Shown one piece after another: positions 7,436-14,707 of a stretch of DNA of 20,020 nt. The position numbers were made by a program, and so were the translations under genes. Every line of letters starts with the position of its first letter. Within the stretch, counting starts at the first letter, position 1. This DNA comes from Alphaproteobacteria bacterium UBA3307 (GTDB lineage: Bacteria; Pseudomonadota; Alphaproteobacteria; RF32; CAG-239): positions 1 to 20,020 of the forward strand of contig DEST01000036.1 in the NCBI GenBank assembly GCA_002361365.1, written 5' to 3'. The notes under the pieces were generated by a model. That model was given only the letters and a program-made list of their open reading frames with translations, did not search any database and was not told where the DNA came from.

Positions 7436-8101
7436 CCCGACTTTAAGAGAATATGGCGCACACACCGGATAATTTACCTGCTGGCTTGCCGAATGGTCAA
7501 CACTATCCAACAAATCCTGATTACGCCGCTCTACATTTTTCCAACGTTGTTCTACTTTTTGCACCACAGCCGATAAATATGTCATACCATCGGTGGCACA
7601 ACGTTTTTCGGGCAAACACAATACTGCCAGCCGGGCTGCGGCTTGTTGCAGAGATTGTTTCAAATCTTTTAAAAACCATTCGCGGGTAGTTTTCCAAATT
7701 GTAAAATGTTGCAGCTCGTGACGCAAAACCGCGCGTGTTCGGCACGCATCGCCATCTCGCATAATATAAATCCGCGCCCCGCTGAAATCATATTCAATAT
7801 TAATCTCAGGTACTACACAATTTTGATTTCCTGACTTAACTATCTTATCCGTAACCGACCAAGTTCCGACACCATTTTGGCTTAAAAAGCAACCGGCGGC
7901 ATTGTCGGTACACAATGCAGAAATTTCCTGCTCGGATTTTGAAGCGTCAAAACCGAGAGTTCCATAGATATAGCGCAAATTTACCAATTTTTCGGTACGA
8001 GCAACCTGCTCACAAACACTGTTGGCGGCATAAGTTGGTAAGCTTATCAAAAAACACAAAATAAAAATAAAAAGTCCTCTCATAAAAAATATTTTACTCA
8101 C
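7427..8101 (-). CDS. secreted HExxH protein, putative zinc metallopeptidase (copy B)
   Basis: The 224-residue product has a signal peptide (RGLFIFILCFLISLPTYAA, residues 8-26) and the motif LRHELQHFTIW (126-136) with HELQH as the zinc signature. It is a diverged relative of the gene at 5887-6576 (shared YG-x-L-x-x-D-x-x-K-x-x-x-E-I region, Cys before the HExxH, similar helical tail ending in paired cysteines). It carries about eight cysteines, so disulfides are likely after export. The start is unclear: a GTG at 8101 gives the longest frame, while an ATG at 8083 gives a cleaner signal peptide; neither has a strong ribosome binding site. It is divergent from the coiled-coil gene. Confidence 0.8.
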   Translation of the reverse strand: MSKIFFMRGLFIFILCFLISLPTYAANSVCEQVARTEKLVNLRYIYGTLGFDASKSEQEISALCTDNAAGCFLSQNGVGTWSVTDKIVKSGNQNCVVPEINIEYDFSGARIYIMRDGDACRTRAVLRHELQHFTIWKTTREWFLKDLKQSLQQAAARLAVLCLPEKRCATDGMTYLSAVVQKVEQRWKNVERRNQDLLDSVDHSASQQVNYPVCAPYSLKVGLF

Positions 8102-8155
8102 GGCATCTTAAAGATACGTTAATGTTTCAGCGTTATGATATCTGTGGAGAAAATA

Positions 8156-8911
8156 ATGAAACAAAAAGCATTTTTTAGTCTGATAATTTTAGTTTGCGGT
8201 ATTTTAGGGTTGCAAATTCATAAGGTAAATGCGGCTCAAAGTCAGCCTCCATTTTTTATTCCGCAAAAAGTGCTTAACAATATGCATAAGCAAGAAAAAT
8301 TGCCGCCCATCGAAAGCATTACTCTTGATGGTAAACCTAATCCGGTTGTTGTGGAAATGCAACAAAAAGCACATGCAGAAGCTCTAAAAAAACAACAACA
8401 GGCTGAGGCAGAAAAAAAACGTCTGATCGAACAAAAACAGGACCAAGAACAATATGTTACCACTGAGCGCAAACAACAGTCAGAATTGAACGCAAAGCAA
8501 AAACTTGAGTCAGAAATCAAACGCATAAAACAAGTCGATGCTTCTAAAAAAGCACAACAAAGTCAAGCAAATTCAACCTCTCAGCCGGAAATTGTTGCGC
8601 TTGAAAAAACACCTGCCGCCGATACATCACCGGCCACTGTACCTCAAATGACAAATTCTGCCAATCGCTTTGCCCCAACCAAACCACAAATTCAAGAAAT
8701 TGCGACTGCCGGTTCAATTTTGGAGCCGTCAACATCTTCTTTCGAAAATCAATCAACAGCACTGCAAACTAACGATGAACAAGATTCTTTTGATGCTATT
8801 ATTTCCGATTACAGACGCGATGCAACCGGCATAGGTCAAGGCAAACCGGTCAATAATCCGCGGCTGCGCGATGTTCTCAAAGATTATACCGATGAACAGC
8901 ACACGCTTTAA
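8156..8911 (+). CDS. secreted or periplasmic coiled-coil protein of unknown function
   Basis: The start at 8156 has GGAGA just upstream; a longer in-frame ATG at 8135 lacks it. The 251-residue protein has a signal peptide (residues 1-26, ending VNAA), a Pro-rich stretch, then a long charged Gln/Lys/Glu coiled coil (about 65-130) and a low-complexity Ser/Thr/Pro/Gln tail up to a more conserved-looking end (DSFDAIISDYRRDATGIG). The coil resembles the TolA/TonB-like stalks or periplasmic spacers only in composition, and no transmembrane anchor other than the signal is present. Function is not recognised. It is convergent with lepA with nine bases between the stops. Confidence 0.8.
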   Translation: MKQKAFFSLIILVCGILGLQIHKVNAAQSQPPFFIPQKVLNNMHKQEKLPPIESITLDGKPNPVVVEMQQKAHAEALKKQQQAEAEKKRLIEQKQDQEQYVTTERKQQSELNAKQKLESEIKRIKQVDASKKAQQSQANSTSQPEIVALEKTPAADTSPATVPQMTNSANRFAPTKPQIQEIATAGSILEPSTSSFENQSTALQTNDEQDSFDAIISDYRRDATGIGQGKPVNNPRLRDVLKDYTDEQHTL

Positions 8912-8920
8912 TATTTTGAT

Positions 8921-10723
8921 TTAATTATCCCCGATTCGCAAAGCCTCGATAAATGCCGATTGCGGCACTTCTACCTTGCCGAACTGGCGCATACGCTGTT
9001 TACCTTTCTTTTGATTATCCAATAACTTGCGTTTACGCGTCACATCACCGCCGTAACATTTGGCAGTCACATCTTTGCGCATCGGCGATATGGTTTCGCG
9101 CGCCACAATCCGCCCGCCGATAGAAGCTTGCAGCGGAATTTTAAACAAATGCCTCGGAATTAAATCTTTCAGCCGTCCGCAAATTTGCCGCCCTCTGGCT
9201 TCCGCTTCGGTGCGATTACACAAAAACGCCAACGCATCGACCGGTTCCTCGTTAATCAAAATCTGCACTTTTACCAAATCTGCCGGTGCATAGCCGATAA
9301 GCTCATAATTAAAGCTGGCATAACCGCTGGAAATCGACTTTAAGCGGTCGTAAAAATCAAACACGATTTCACTTAACGGAATTTTATACACCACCATCGC
9401 CCGATTGCCGACATAAGTCAAATCCTCTTGTGTGCCGCGACGTTCGGTGCAAAGTTTCAAAATCGAACCCAAATATTCGTCCGGCACCATAATCGTCGCG
9501 CGCACCATCGGCTCCTCAATCAGCTTAATCGTCGACGGGTCAGGCATATCGGCCGGATTATCGAGTGTCATTTCAACACCGTTAGTCATATACAGCTTAT
9601 ACGCCACCGACGGCGCAGTCGTAATAATATCCAAGTCAAACTCGCGTCCGATTCGCTCTTGAATAATCTCCATATGTAATAAACCCAAAAAGCCGCAACG
9701 AAAACCTAAACCGAGTGCACCGGAATTTTCCGGCTGATACTCAATACTGGCATCGTTAAGCTTGAGCTTGGCCAGAGCATCACGCAAAGCGTCATATTGG
9801 CTGCTGTCCACCGGAAAAATCGAGCAAAACACAACCGAAACCGACGGCTTAAATCCGGCAAGCATATCCGCACACGGTTGGCGGTTATCGGTTATCGTAT
9901 CGCCGATTTTACAATCGTCCACACTCTTGATACTGGCGGTAATAAACCCGACTTCGCCTGCGTGCAAAACGTCAACATCTTTCATTTTTGGTGTAAACAC
10001 CCCGATTTTATCAATCACATAATCCAAACCGGTTGACATCAGGCGAATATTTTGTTTTTTGCGCAAGGTACCGTCTTTAATCCGTACTAAAATCACCACG
10101 CCCAAATAAGAATCGTACCAACTGTCAATCAAGAGCGCTTTGGTCGGCGCATTTTCTTCTCCGGTCGGTGCCGGCAGATATTTAACAACCGCCTCCAATA
10201 AATCCTCGACACCGGCGCCGGTTTTGCCGGAAACTTCCACCGCATTTGAGGTATCCAATCCGATAACATCTTCAATTTGTTGCTTAACCCGTGCAACATC
10301 AGCCGACGGCAAATCGATTTTATTGAGCGCCGTCACGATTTCGTGGTTATTATCAAGCGCCAAATACACATTGGCGAGTGTCTGTGCCTCCACTCCTTGC
10401 GTAGCATCCACCACCAACACCGAACCTTCGCACGAAGCAAGCGAACGCGACACTTCATAAGTAAAATCGACATGCCCCGGTGTATCAATCAAGTTCAGCA
10501 AATAAGTTTTACCGTCTTGAGCCTTATATTCGAGCCGCACCGTCTGCGCCTTAATCGTGATTCCGCGCTCGCGCTCGATATCCATTGAATCCAGAACCTG
10601 TTCCGTCATTTCGCGGCTTTGCAATCCGCCGCAATATTCGATTATGCGGTCGGCAAGCGTCGACTTTCCGTGGTCAATGTGGGCGATAATCGCAAAATTT
10701 CGTATCAAACTTAAATCGGTCAT
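8921..10723 (-). CDS. lepA: elongation factor 4 / ribosomal back-translocase GTPase LepA
   Basis: LepA is a ribosome-associated translational GTPase that acts on stalled or pre-translocation ribosomes and in 30S biogenesis. The 600-residue protein has normal length and all G motifs: AHIDHGKST (14-22), the RGITIKAQ switch I region, DTPGH switch II, NKID and the SGKTG motif. Domains II, III and V follow, and the characteristic LepA C-terminal domain ends [17 protein letters not shown]. The ATG at 10723 has AGGAAAG seven bases upstream, and [10 protein letters not shown] is the usual LepA opening, so the in-frame ATG 30 bases earlier is rejected. It is the last backbone gene before the integrated element. 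Confidence 0.97.
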   Translation of the reverse strand: MTDLSLIRNFAIIAHIDHGKSTLADRIIEYCGGLQSREMTEQVLDSMDIERERGITIKAQTVRLEYKAQDGKTYLLNLIDTPGHVDFTYEVSRSLASCEGSVLVVDATQGVEAQTLANVYLALDNNHEIVTALNKIDLPSADVARVKQQIEDVIGLDTSNAVEVSGKTGAGVEDLLEAVVKYLPAPTGEENAPTKALLIDSWYDSYLGVVILVRIKDGTLRKKQNIRLMSTGLDYVIDKIGVFTPKMKDVDVLHAGEVGFITASIKSVDDCKIGDTITDNRQPCADMLAGFKPSVSVVFCSIFPVDSSQYDALRDALAKLKLNDASIEYQPENSGALGLGFRCGFLGLLHMEIIQERIGREFDLDIITTAPSVAYKLYMTNGVEMTLDNPADMPDPSTIKLIEEPMVRATIMVPDEYLGSILKLCTERRGTQEDLTYVGNRAMVVYKIPLSEIVFDFYDRLKSISSGYASFNYELIGYAPADLVKVQILINEEPVDALAFLCNRTEAEARGRQICGRLKDLIPRHLFKIPLQASIGGRIVARETISPMRKDVTAKCYGGDVTRKRKLLDNQKKGKQRMRQFGKVEVPQSAFIEALRIGDN

Positions 10724-10778
10724 TATCTTTCCTATTTTAAAAATCTTGCCCACAACATAATGTATTTTTTTTGCTTAA

Positions 10779-10925
10779 TCAACAGATATTGTCAAATATT
10801 CCCCGCAACAAAGAAGGATGTAATTTTGATATTTCTTTATAAAGTTTTTTAATTGGAATATTACCACCATAAACTCTTTTGCCTACAACTTTTCCGCTCC
10901 ACCCACACAATCTATTTTGATACTT
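10779..10925 (-). pseudogene. unrecognised coding remnant between tRNA-Trp and lepA
   Basis: On the minus strand an open frame without a good start encodes 48 residues of protein-like composition (it includes CGWSGKVVGKRVYGG and KKLYKEISKLHPSLL) before a TGA at 10781. Just upstream, past a TAG at 10928, the same frame stays open for about 18 more codons with equally protein-like content. This looks like the 3' end of a gene broken by a nonsense change and truncated at the tRNA terminator. I do not recognise the family. It may be left over from an earlier insertion at the same tRNA, or be chance. Confidence 0.33.
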
Positions 10926-10980
10926 CTACGGTATATCACAAATAGTAAGATATTGTTTTATTAGATATCCAAATGAAAAT

Positions 10981-11005
10981 ACCTAACTAAATCAATTAGT
11001 TAGGT
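10981..11005 (-). terminator. intrinsic terminator of tRNA-Trp
   Basis: A perfect 10-bp stem (ACCTAACTAA / TTAGTTAGGT) with a five-base loop lies seven bases past the CCA end of the tRNA remnant. On the minus strand it is followed by ATTTTCATTT. This is the natural end of the tRNA-Trp transcript and marks the backbone side of the junction. Confidence 0.7.
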
Positions 11006-11011
11006 AAAATA

Positions 11012-11062
11012 TGGCAGGGGCAGAAAGATTCGAACTCTCGACACTCGGTTTTGGAGACCGAT
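11012..11062 (-). other. 3' half of tRNA-Trp: attachment site (att) of the integrated element
   Basis: On the minus strand this reads from the anticodon stem (ATCGGT) through the loop CTCCAAA with anticodon CCA, the variable region, a T arm (GAGAG TTCGAAT CTTTC) and the acceptor strand TGCCCCTG to an encoded CCA. The 5' half (acceptor strand, D arm) is missing: the bases beyond 11062 are AT-rich and unlike a tRNA. An integrase gene begins its coding end about 150 bases away. This is the pattern left when an element recombines into the anticodon region of a tRNA gene. The intact tRNA should lie at the other end of the element, past the window. Confidence 0.85.
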
Positions 11063-11071
11063 TATTTATAT

Positions 11072-11087
11072 AAATTTATCTATTATT
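11072..11087 (+). repeat. direct repeat copy 1, candidate integrase arm site
   Basis: AAATTTATCTATTATT, ten bases inside the att junction, recurs with one mismatch at 12462-12477 on the other side of the int-xis pair. Tyrosine integrases use such arm sites, but in AT-rich DNA the match could be chance. Confidence 0.35.
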
Positions 11088-11159
11088 TTCAAATAGTTGC
11101 AAAAATAAAAATAGATTTTGTGAAAGATTTGTGTAAGTTTTCATATTTAACCAAAGAAA

Positions 11160-11182
11160 AACCCTTGGTATAATCAAGGGTT
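11160..11182 (-). terminator. intrinsic terminator after the integrase gene
   Basis: An 8-bp perfect stem (AACCCTTG / CAAGGGTT) with a seven-base loop lies 26 bases past the integrase stop. On the minus strand it is followed by TTTTCTTT. Confidence 0.7.
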
Positions 11183-11208
11183 AAATATGATGTGTATATA
11201 GCAAATAA

Positions 11209-12288
11209 TTATACTGAAAATACAGAATCAAGTGCTTCTCTCTTGGCATCATCTAATATGTGAGCATATTTTAATGTTGTTTTGATATCTGCGTGTCCCA
11301 ATATTTCTTTGGTTATACGCAAATCCTTTGTTTTCCTTAGAATCCAAGTAGCAGCGGTATGTCGAAGTGTATGAAAATTTATATAGGGCAAAGTTTTATC
11401 TTTTAATTCTTTGGTAAATCTACCACTTTTATCTCTTTTGTAAAAGATATTTCGCCAAGAAGATGAAATGCTTTTGATTGGCTTTCCTTTGTAATTAAAG
11501 ACATATTCGTTTATTTGTGGTTGATTTTCCAAGACAGTAAGCAACTTTGGAACTATTGGAACACTATGATTTTTACCATCTAATGTATTCTTATCTTTTA
11601 TTTTTACATTGATAGTATTTGAAGAAAAATCAATATTTTCCCATTTGAGGTTTAGTAAGTTTCCTAGCCTCAATCCCGTATATAGTGCTGTATAGATAAT
11701 TGGTCGTAAATGAAGTGCTGCTTTATCAATAATTTTTTGAGCCACTTCCCAATTTTTAAGATATTTTACATTTTCAGCAGGTTCTGTCAGTTTAAATTTT
11801 TTCATTATAAGTGGAGTCGTTTTAATTTTCCATTCATTTTTGGCTGTATTCAATACTGTGGAAATGTGGTATAAATACCTGTTGATAGTAGCATTAGACA
11901 TTTTTCCAATATATTGATTCTTAAAATTTGTAATAACTACTTCATCAATTTCATCTAAATATGAAACAGGTAAAGCATTTTTAATTTTAATAAGTCTGGA
12001 AATTAGTTGCTCTGGTTTAGTTAGAAATTGTCCCTTTTCCTTAAAATATTTCATAAACGCTTCTTCAATAGTCATTCTCTCTAATTCACCATTTCTTTTT
12101 CGTCGTAATTGTTCTTGTATTTCAGCAACTCTTCTTATTGAGTAGAGTTTTGCTTCTTTTTCTTCAAAGCATCCCGTAGACTCTCTAACGATGATGTGTT
12201 TTGAACCTTCCGTGGGGAAAGAAATGTATGTGTGATAGGTTTCCCCACTTTTGAAAACCCTGTAAGGGTCACTGTGTTTTTTAGCCAT
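11209..12288 (-). CDS. int: tyrosine-type site-specific integrase
   Basis: This enzyme recombines the element with the tRNA-Trp attachment site. The 359-residue protein has an N-terminal arm-binding region (1-70), a SAM-like core-binding domain (about 72-165, LERMTIEEAFMKYFKEK onward) and the catalytic domain with Arg207 (YTGLRLGNLL), His306 and Arg309 (FHTLRHTAATW), His332 (LGHADI) and the nucleophile Tyr341 (KYAHILDD). It therefore looks active. AGAGG lies ten bases before the ATG. Its first 154 bases overlap the excisionase-like gene in another frame. Its 3' end points at the tRNA-Trp remnant, the usual position of an integrase at an att site. Confidence 0.95.
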   Translation of the reverse strand: MAKKHSDPYRVFKSGETYHTYISFPTEGSKHIIVRESTGCFEEKEAKLYSIRRVAEIQEQLRRKRNGELERMTIEEAFMKYFKEKGQFLTKPEQLISRLIKIKNALPVSYLDEIDEVVITNFKNQYIGKMSNATINRYLYHISTVLNTAKNEWKIKTTPLIMKKFKLTEPAENVKYLKNWEVAQKIIDKAALHLRPIIYTALYTGLRLGNLLNLKWENIDFSSNTINVKIKDKNTLDGKNHSVPIVPKLLTVLENQPQINEYVFNYKGKPIKSISSSWRNIFYKRDKSGRFTKELKDKTLPYINFHTLRHTAATWILRKTKDLRITKEILGHADIKTTLKYAHILDDAKREALDSVFSV

Positions 12289-12431
12289 TTTTCTAATACC
12301 TCTTTTGTAAATCTTATTCTTTTACCAACCTGAAGAAAATCCATTTTGCCAGCACCAATTTCCGCATTTAGGGCATATCTGCTTATGCCTAAATACTCAC
12401 ACGCTTCCTTGATGCTTAATGTTTGGCTCAT
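12135..12431 (-). CDS. excisionase-like helix-turn-helix protein overlapping int
   Basis: The 98-residue product opens with a MerR/excisionase-type winged helix (SIKEACEYLGISRYALNAEIGAGKMDF..VGKRIRFTKEVLEKWLKN, residues 6-52). Such proteins bind DNA next to att sites and steer the integrase toward excision or control int expression. The remaining 46 residues are basic and are encoded in the stretch that also encodes the integrase N-terminus in another frame. Whether the tail is functional or just read-through to the next stop is unclear. The ribosome binding site is weak (GAAAG). Confidence 0.8.
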   Translation of the reverse strand: MSQTLSIKEACEYLGISRYALNAEIGAGKMDFLQVGKRIRFTKEVLEKWLKNTVTLTGFSKVGKPITHTFLSPRKVQNTSSLESLRDALKKKKQNSTQ

Positions 12432-12744
12432 ATAAATTTTCTTTCAATTTATTTTTAGATAAAATTTATCTGTTATTCAAGGGCCAAGCCTTTGAATCCA
12501 GGTAATTATTCCTAATTGTTTTATGTTGCTAACATACCAGAAAATTTAAAAACTACCAAAATATAAATTTTAAAAAAATAAAAATAATAATTTTGACTTT
12601 TTTAAATTTGTGTTTGATAATGGTTTAGGTCCGTTTTTTATCTCTCAATATCATCAATCTTACAAAATCTTCAAAAATATATCTTTTTGAATATTTTTTG
12701 TAAAACACCTGTATTTATAAGGTTTTCAGAAACACCTAAAAAAC
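12432..12744. other. gene-free control region between excisionase and the small recombinase
   Basis: I found no credible gene in this very AT-rich stretch between two divergent recombinase units. It holds the second copy of the arm-like repeat (12462-12477) and a short imperfect hairpin (TTCAAGGG / CCTTTGAA, about 12475-12495). On the minus strand TTGAAT followed after 17 bases by TAAAAA is a weak promoter candidate for the excisionase and integrase genes. Confidence 0.4.
12462..12477 (+). repeat. direct repeat copy 2, candidate integrase arm site
   Basis: AAATTTATCTGTTATT matches 15 of 16 bases of the copy at 11072-11087, in the same orientation. The two copies flank the int-xis pair. Confidence 0.35.
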
Positions 12745-12773
12745 TTGACTTTTAAATAATATTCATTTATATA
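12745..12773 (+). promoter_or_regulatory. promoter of the small tyrosine recombinase gene
   Basis: TTGACT (12745-12750) and TATATA (12768-12773) are spaced by exactly 17 bases, about 40 bases before the ATG at 12814. One arm of a perfect inverted repeat fills the spacer, which suggests repression. Confidence 0.6.
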
Positions 12774-12800
12774 TATTATATATATTTTAATGAATATTAT
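12756..12800. repeat. 45-bp inverted repeat over the promoter; candidate operator or recombination site
   Basis: Perfect 12-bp arms (ATAATATTCATT at 12756-12767, AATGAATATTAT at 12789-12800) flank a 21-base AT-only centre that is itself nearly palindromic. The left arm sits between the -35 and -10 boxes and the right arm just downstream of the expected start of transcription. Confidence 0.65.
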
Positions 12801-12813
12801 ACGAGGTGCGAAA

Positions 12814-13416
12814 ATGAAGAAAGGAAAATCAAAATTGTTATCTGATACAGACATCAAAAATTGTCTGCGGTTCATCAATGATATGCCATCACACTCAGAA
12901 CGCACTCGTTTGATGTTTATGATGATGTTGATGACATCAATGCGTATTCACTCGGTTCAGAAACTCACTATCGGTCAGGTATATGATAATGACTTCAACC
13001 CAGTTGATTCATTTTTGCTCCAACCAGAACAAAATAAAGGTGGAAAAAAGGCATTACAAGTTTATTTTAATGAAACTATGAAGCAGGAATTGAAGAAATA
13101 TGCTAAATATTTGTTATCATCTCCGTATTATACACCCAAAGCAACCGATTACCTGTTCAAATCCAACAAAGGTTCATACCTCTCCAAGCAACAAATAATC
13201 CATATCTTTAGGCAAATTTACGATGGTGTTGGGTTAGATAAGCAATACCGAGTTCATAGTTTAAGAGCAACTTGCTTAACCAAGTTAATGAATGCCAACT
13301 ATCCGTTGCCGTTAATTCAGCAAATATCAGGGCATTCCAGCATCAACACTTTGAGTATTTACTATCGGAGCAATCCAAAGAACATTCAAAATGCTTTGGA
13401 AACGTTGAATATATAA
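12814..13416 (+). CDS. small tyrosine recombinase, catalytic domain only (FimB/FimE size class)
   Basis: The 200-residue protein consists of a phage-integrase catalytic domain without an N-terminal core-binding domain: Arg44 (TSMRIHSVQKL), a Lys pair at 78-79 in the beta hairpin, His148 and Arg151 (VHSLRATCLT), His174 (ISGHSSINT) and a Tyr at 183 or 184 (SIYYRSN). All catalytic residues are present. FimB and FimE have this compact form and invert a promoter segment; resolvase-like roles on mobile elements are also known. I chose the ATG at 12814 because GAGG lies seven bases upstream; the longer start at 12790 falls inside the inverted repeat. Confidence 0.88.
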   Translation: MKKGKSKLLSDTDIKNCLRFINDMPSHSERTRLMFMMMLMTSMRIHSVQKLTIGQVYDNDFNPVDSFLLQPEQNKGGKKALQVYFNETMKQELKKYAKYLLSSPYYTPKATDYLFKSNKGSYLSKQQIIHIFRQIYDGVGLDKQYRVHSLRATCLTKLMNANYPLPLIQQISGHSSINTLSIYYRSNPKNIQNALETLNI

Positions 13417-13421
13417 AAATA

Positions 13422-13473
13422 AGGGCTATCGTTTAAGCACATTCAATAGAAAATGTAATTAAAGGATAGCCCT
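13422..13473. terminator. long-loop hairpin between convergent genes, likely terminator
   Basis: Nine-base perfect arms (AGGGCTATC at 13422-13430, GATAGCCCT at 13465-13473) enclose a 34-base loop that can form an inner ACATT/AATGT stem. On the minus strand it is followed by TATTTTTATAT, which favours termination of the small basic gene; it also lies just past the recombinase stop. Confidence 0.5.
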
Positions 13474-13621
13474 CTTTTAGTTTGTTTCGCCAAGTCTTGC
13501 GGTCATTCTTTTTCTTCTTGTTGGCAATAACCTTTTGACGATAAAGCCCGTTGTGATAAAGGTCAAATAGCAGACATCGCTCTTCGCCTGTTTTGATTCG
13601 TTTTTGCTTTCGCTTTTTCAT
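13433..13621 (-). CDS. small highly basic protein of unknown function
   Basis: The 62-residue product is about 40% Lys and Arg (MKKRKQKRIKTGEERC at the start), with a possible helical middle and a more hydrophobic end. AAGGA seven bases before the ATG supports translation. A nucleic acid-binding role would fit the charge but no fold is recognised. It is convergent with the small recombinase, and its last codons lie within the terminator-like hairpin. Confidence 0.6.
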   Translation of the reverse strand: MKKRKQKRIKTGEERCLLFDLYHNGLYRQKVIANKKKKNDRKTWRNKLKEGYPLITFSIECA

Positions 13622-13697
13622 TTCAAATCCTTTCTGTTATTAGGTTTCATAGGACTTATAGCGATTTATATCAACCTTGTCAATATCCTTATAAAAT

Positions 13698-13719
13698 GAG
13701 CCGTCCGATTGAACGGCTC
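13698..13719 (-). terminator. intrinsic terminator of the five-gene minus-strand operon
   Basis: A 7-bp GC-rich stem (GAGCCGT / ACGGCTC) with an eight-base loop lies 34 bases past the stop of the membrane-protein gene; on the minus strand it is followed by ATTTTAT. Confidence 0.65.
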
Positions 13720-13752
13720 TATCCTCACACGCTTTAATGACAATAGTATATA

Positions 13753-14211
13753 TCATCTGGCATCTTTATTGTAGCCAACATTTATGTATCCAAACAGTTG
13801 ATTTAGTAAGCACAACGCTACAAATGCTATTGGCGAAGCCAGCCAAATATTAAAGTCGCCGTAAATATAGATAATAATAAATGTGAATGGGTAATACAGT
13901 AGCGATGTCAGACAGCCGAAAAATAATTCTGCCAGATGTGGAACGGTATCAAGACACCGTGTGTATGGGAAAAACATTTTTCCATAAATTTTATTACCGT
14001 TCATACCAAATATTTCCAACAACAAAGCCAATCCTGTATAGAAAGCGTGTATCATAAGCCAAAACCCTGTGGTGATTGGATAGAAAAAGTCAATATCTTC
14101 TTCATACCCATACACTCGTTGTTGCTCTAATTGGGCGGTTAAGCCCATCAAATAAGCATAAAATACGATTAGTGTTAGAGTTATATATTGAGCGGTCGTC
14201 ATTTCAGGCAT
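13753..14211 (-). CDS. four-helix inner-membrane protein, last gene of the operon
   Basis: The 152-residue protein shows four hydrophobic segments (about 8-26, 49-70, 93-118 and 121-145) joined by short loops, one with EEDIDFFYP. No transport or enzyme motif is recognised. It is the only membrane protein of the operon and could anchor or be the target of the others; this is a guess. The start could be the ATG at 14211 or the ATG at 14202; the latter follows the stop of a possible 13-residue leader by one base. Confidence 0.78.
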   Translation of the reverse strand: MPEMTTAQYITLTLIVFYAYLMGLTAQLEQQRVYGYEEDIDFFYPITTGFWLMIHAFYTGLALLLEIFGMNGNKIYGKMFFPYTRCLDTVPHLAELFFGCLTSLLYYPFTFIIIYIYGDFNIWLASPIAFVALCLLNQLFGYINVGYNKDAR

Positions 14212-14245
14212 CTTCTCTGCGTTTAATTGCTTCTTCTATACCCAT
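14204..14245 (-). CDS. possible 13-residue leader peptide before the membrane-protein gene
   Basis: MGIEEAIKRREDA is read from an ATG placed just behind AAAGGAGT, the strongest ribosome binding site in this gap. Its TGA is one base before the ATG at 14202. It could couple translation of the membrane gene to the gene before it, or it may be chance. Confidence 0.25.
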   Translation of the reverse strand: MGIEEAIKRREDA

Positions 14246-14251
14246 ACTCCT

Positions 14252-14698
14252 TTATAACCACAGATTCTGCTTCTTACAATATTTCAGTAAATCAAATGCG
14301 GTAAAAGTTTCAGGCAACACTAAATTATGCTCTTTCAAAATGTTTTTCATAACTTCTGTGTTTATCTCACCAATTCCATCTTTTATATAATACCATTGCG
14401 TGTCCTGAAGGTCTTGCTCTATATCCTTTCTGTGAATTTTTAGCCAATCCTTTATTTTATACTCCTTTTTACGTTTTTCCTTATCTTTACTCTTATCACG
14501 ATGCTTATAATACCAACATCTATAAGCATTTTGGGCTGTTTTATAGCCATAGCCCTGTGCGTCATCAAGTATTTCTCCTGTTTCGGCATCTGCTATGGCA
14601 TAGCAATTCCAATACTTGTCGGTATTATATCGGATTGCTTTAATCTTTCTTTGAGTTGTTTCTTGTGCCGAATTTTCGGTGTTTTCAGTTTCAATCAT
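14252..14698 (-). CDS. unrecognised 148-residue charged protein
   Basis: AGGAGG before the ATG gives strong support. The part near residues 33-60 (YAIADAETGEILDDAQGYGYKTAQNAY) resembles short proteins I recall from mobile elements of gut bacteria, where a TGEI(L/I)DDAQGYGYKT segment is conserved; no function is known to me. A Lys-rich helix (66-95, HRDKSKDKEKRKKEYK) follows, then a helical end. It is soluble and fourth in the operon, with nine bases after the previous gene. Confidence 0.8.
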   Translation of the reverse strand: MIETENTENSAQETTQRKIKAIRYNTDKYWNCYAIADAETGEILDDAQGYGYKTAQNAYRCWYYKHRDKSKDKEKRKKEYKIKDWLKIHRKDIEQDLQDTQWYYIKDGIGEINTEVMKNILKEHNLVLPETFTAFDLLKYCKKQNLWL

Positions 14699-14707
14699 TG
14701 TTTCCTC

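Noticed and set aside
10140..10760. Several open frames on the plus strand within lepA
   Set aside because: They are antisense shadows of a highly conserved gene with full-length homology on the minus strand.
12600..12740. AT-rich stretch as an origin of replication
   Set aside because: No iterons, DnaA-box cluster or replication gene accompanies it; AT-richness alone is not enough.
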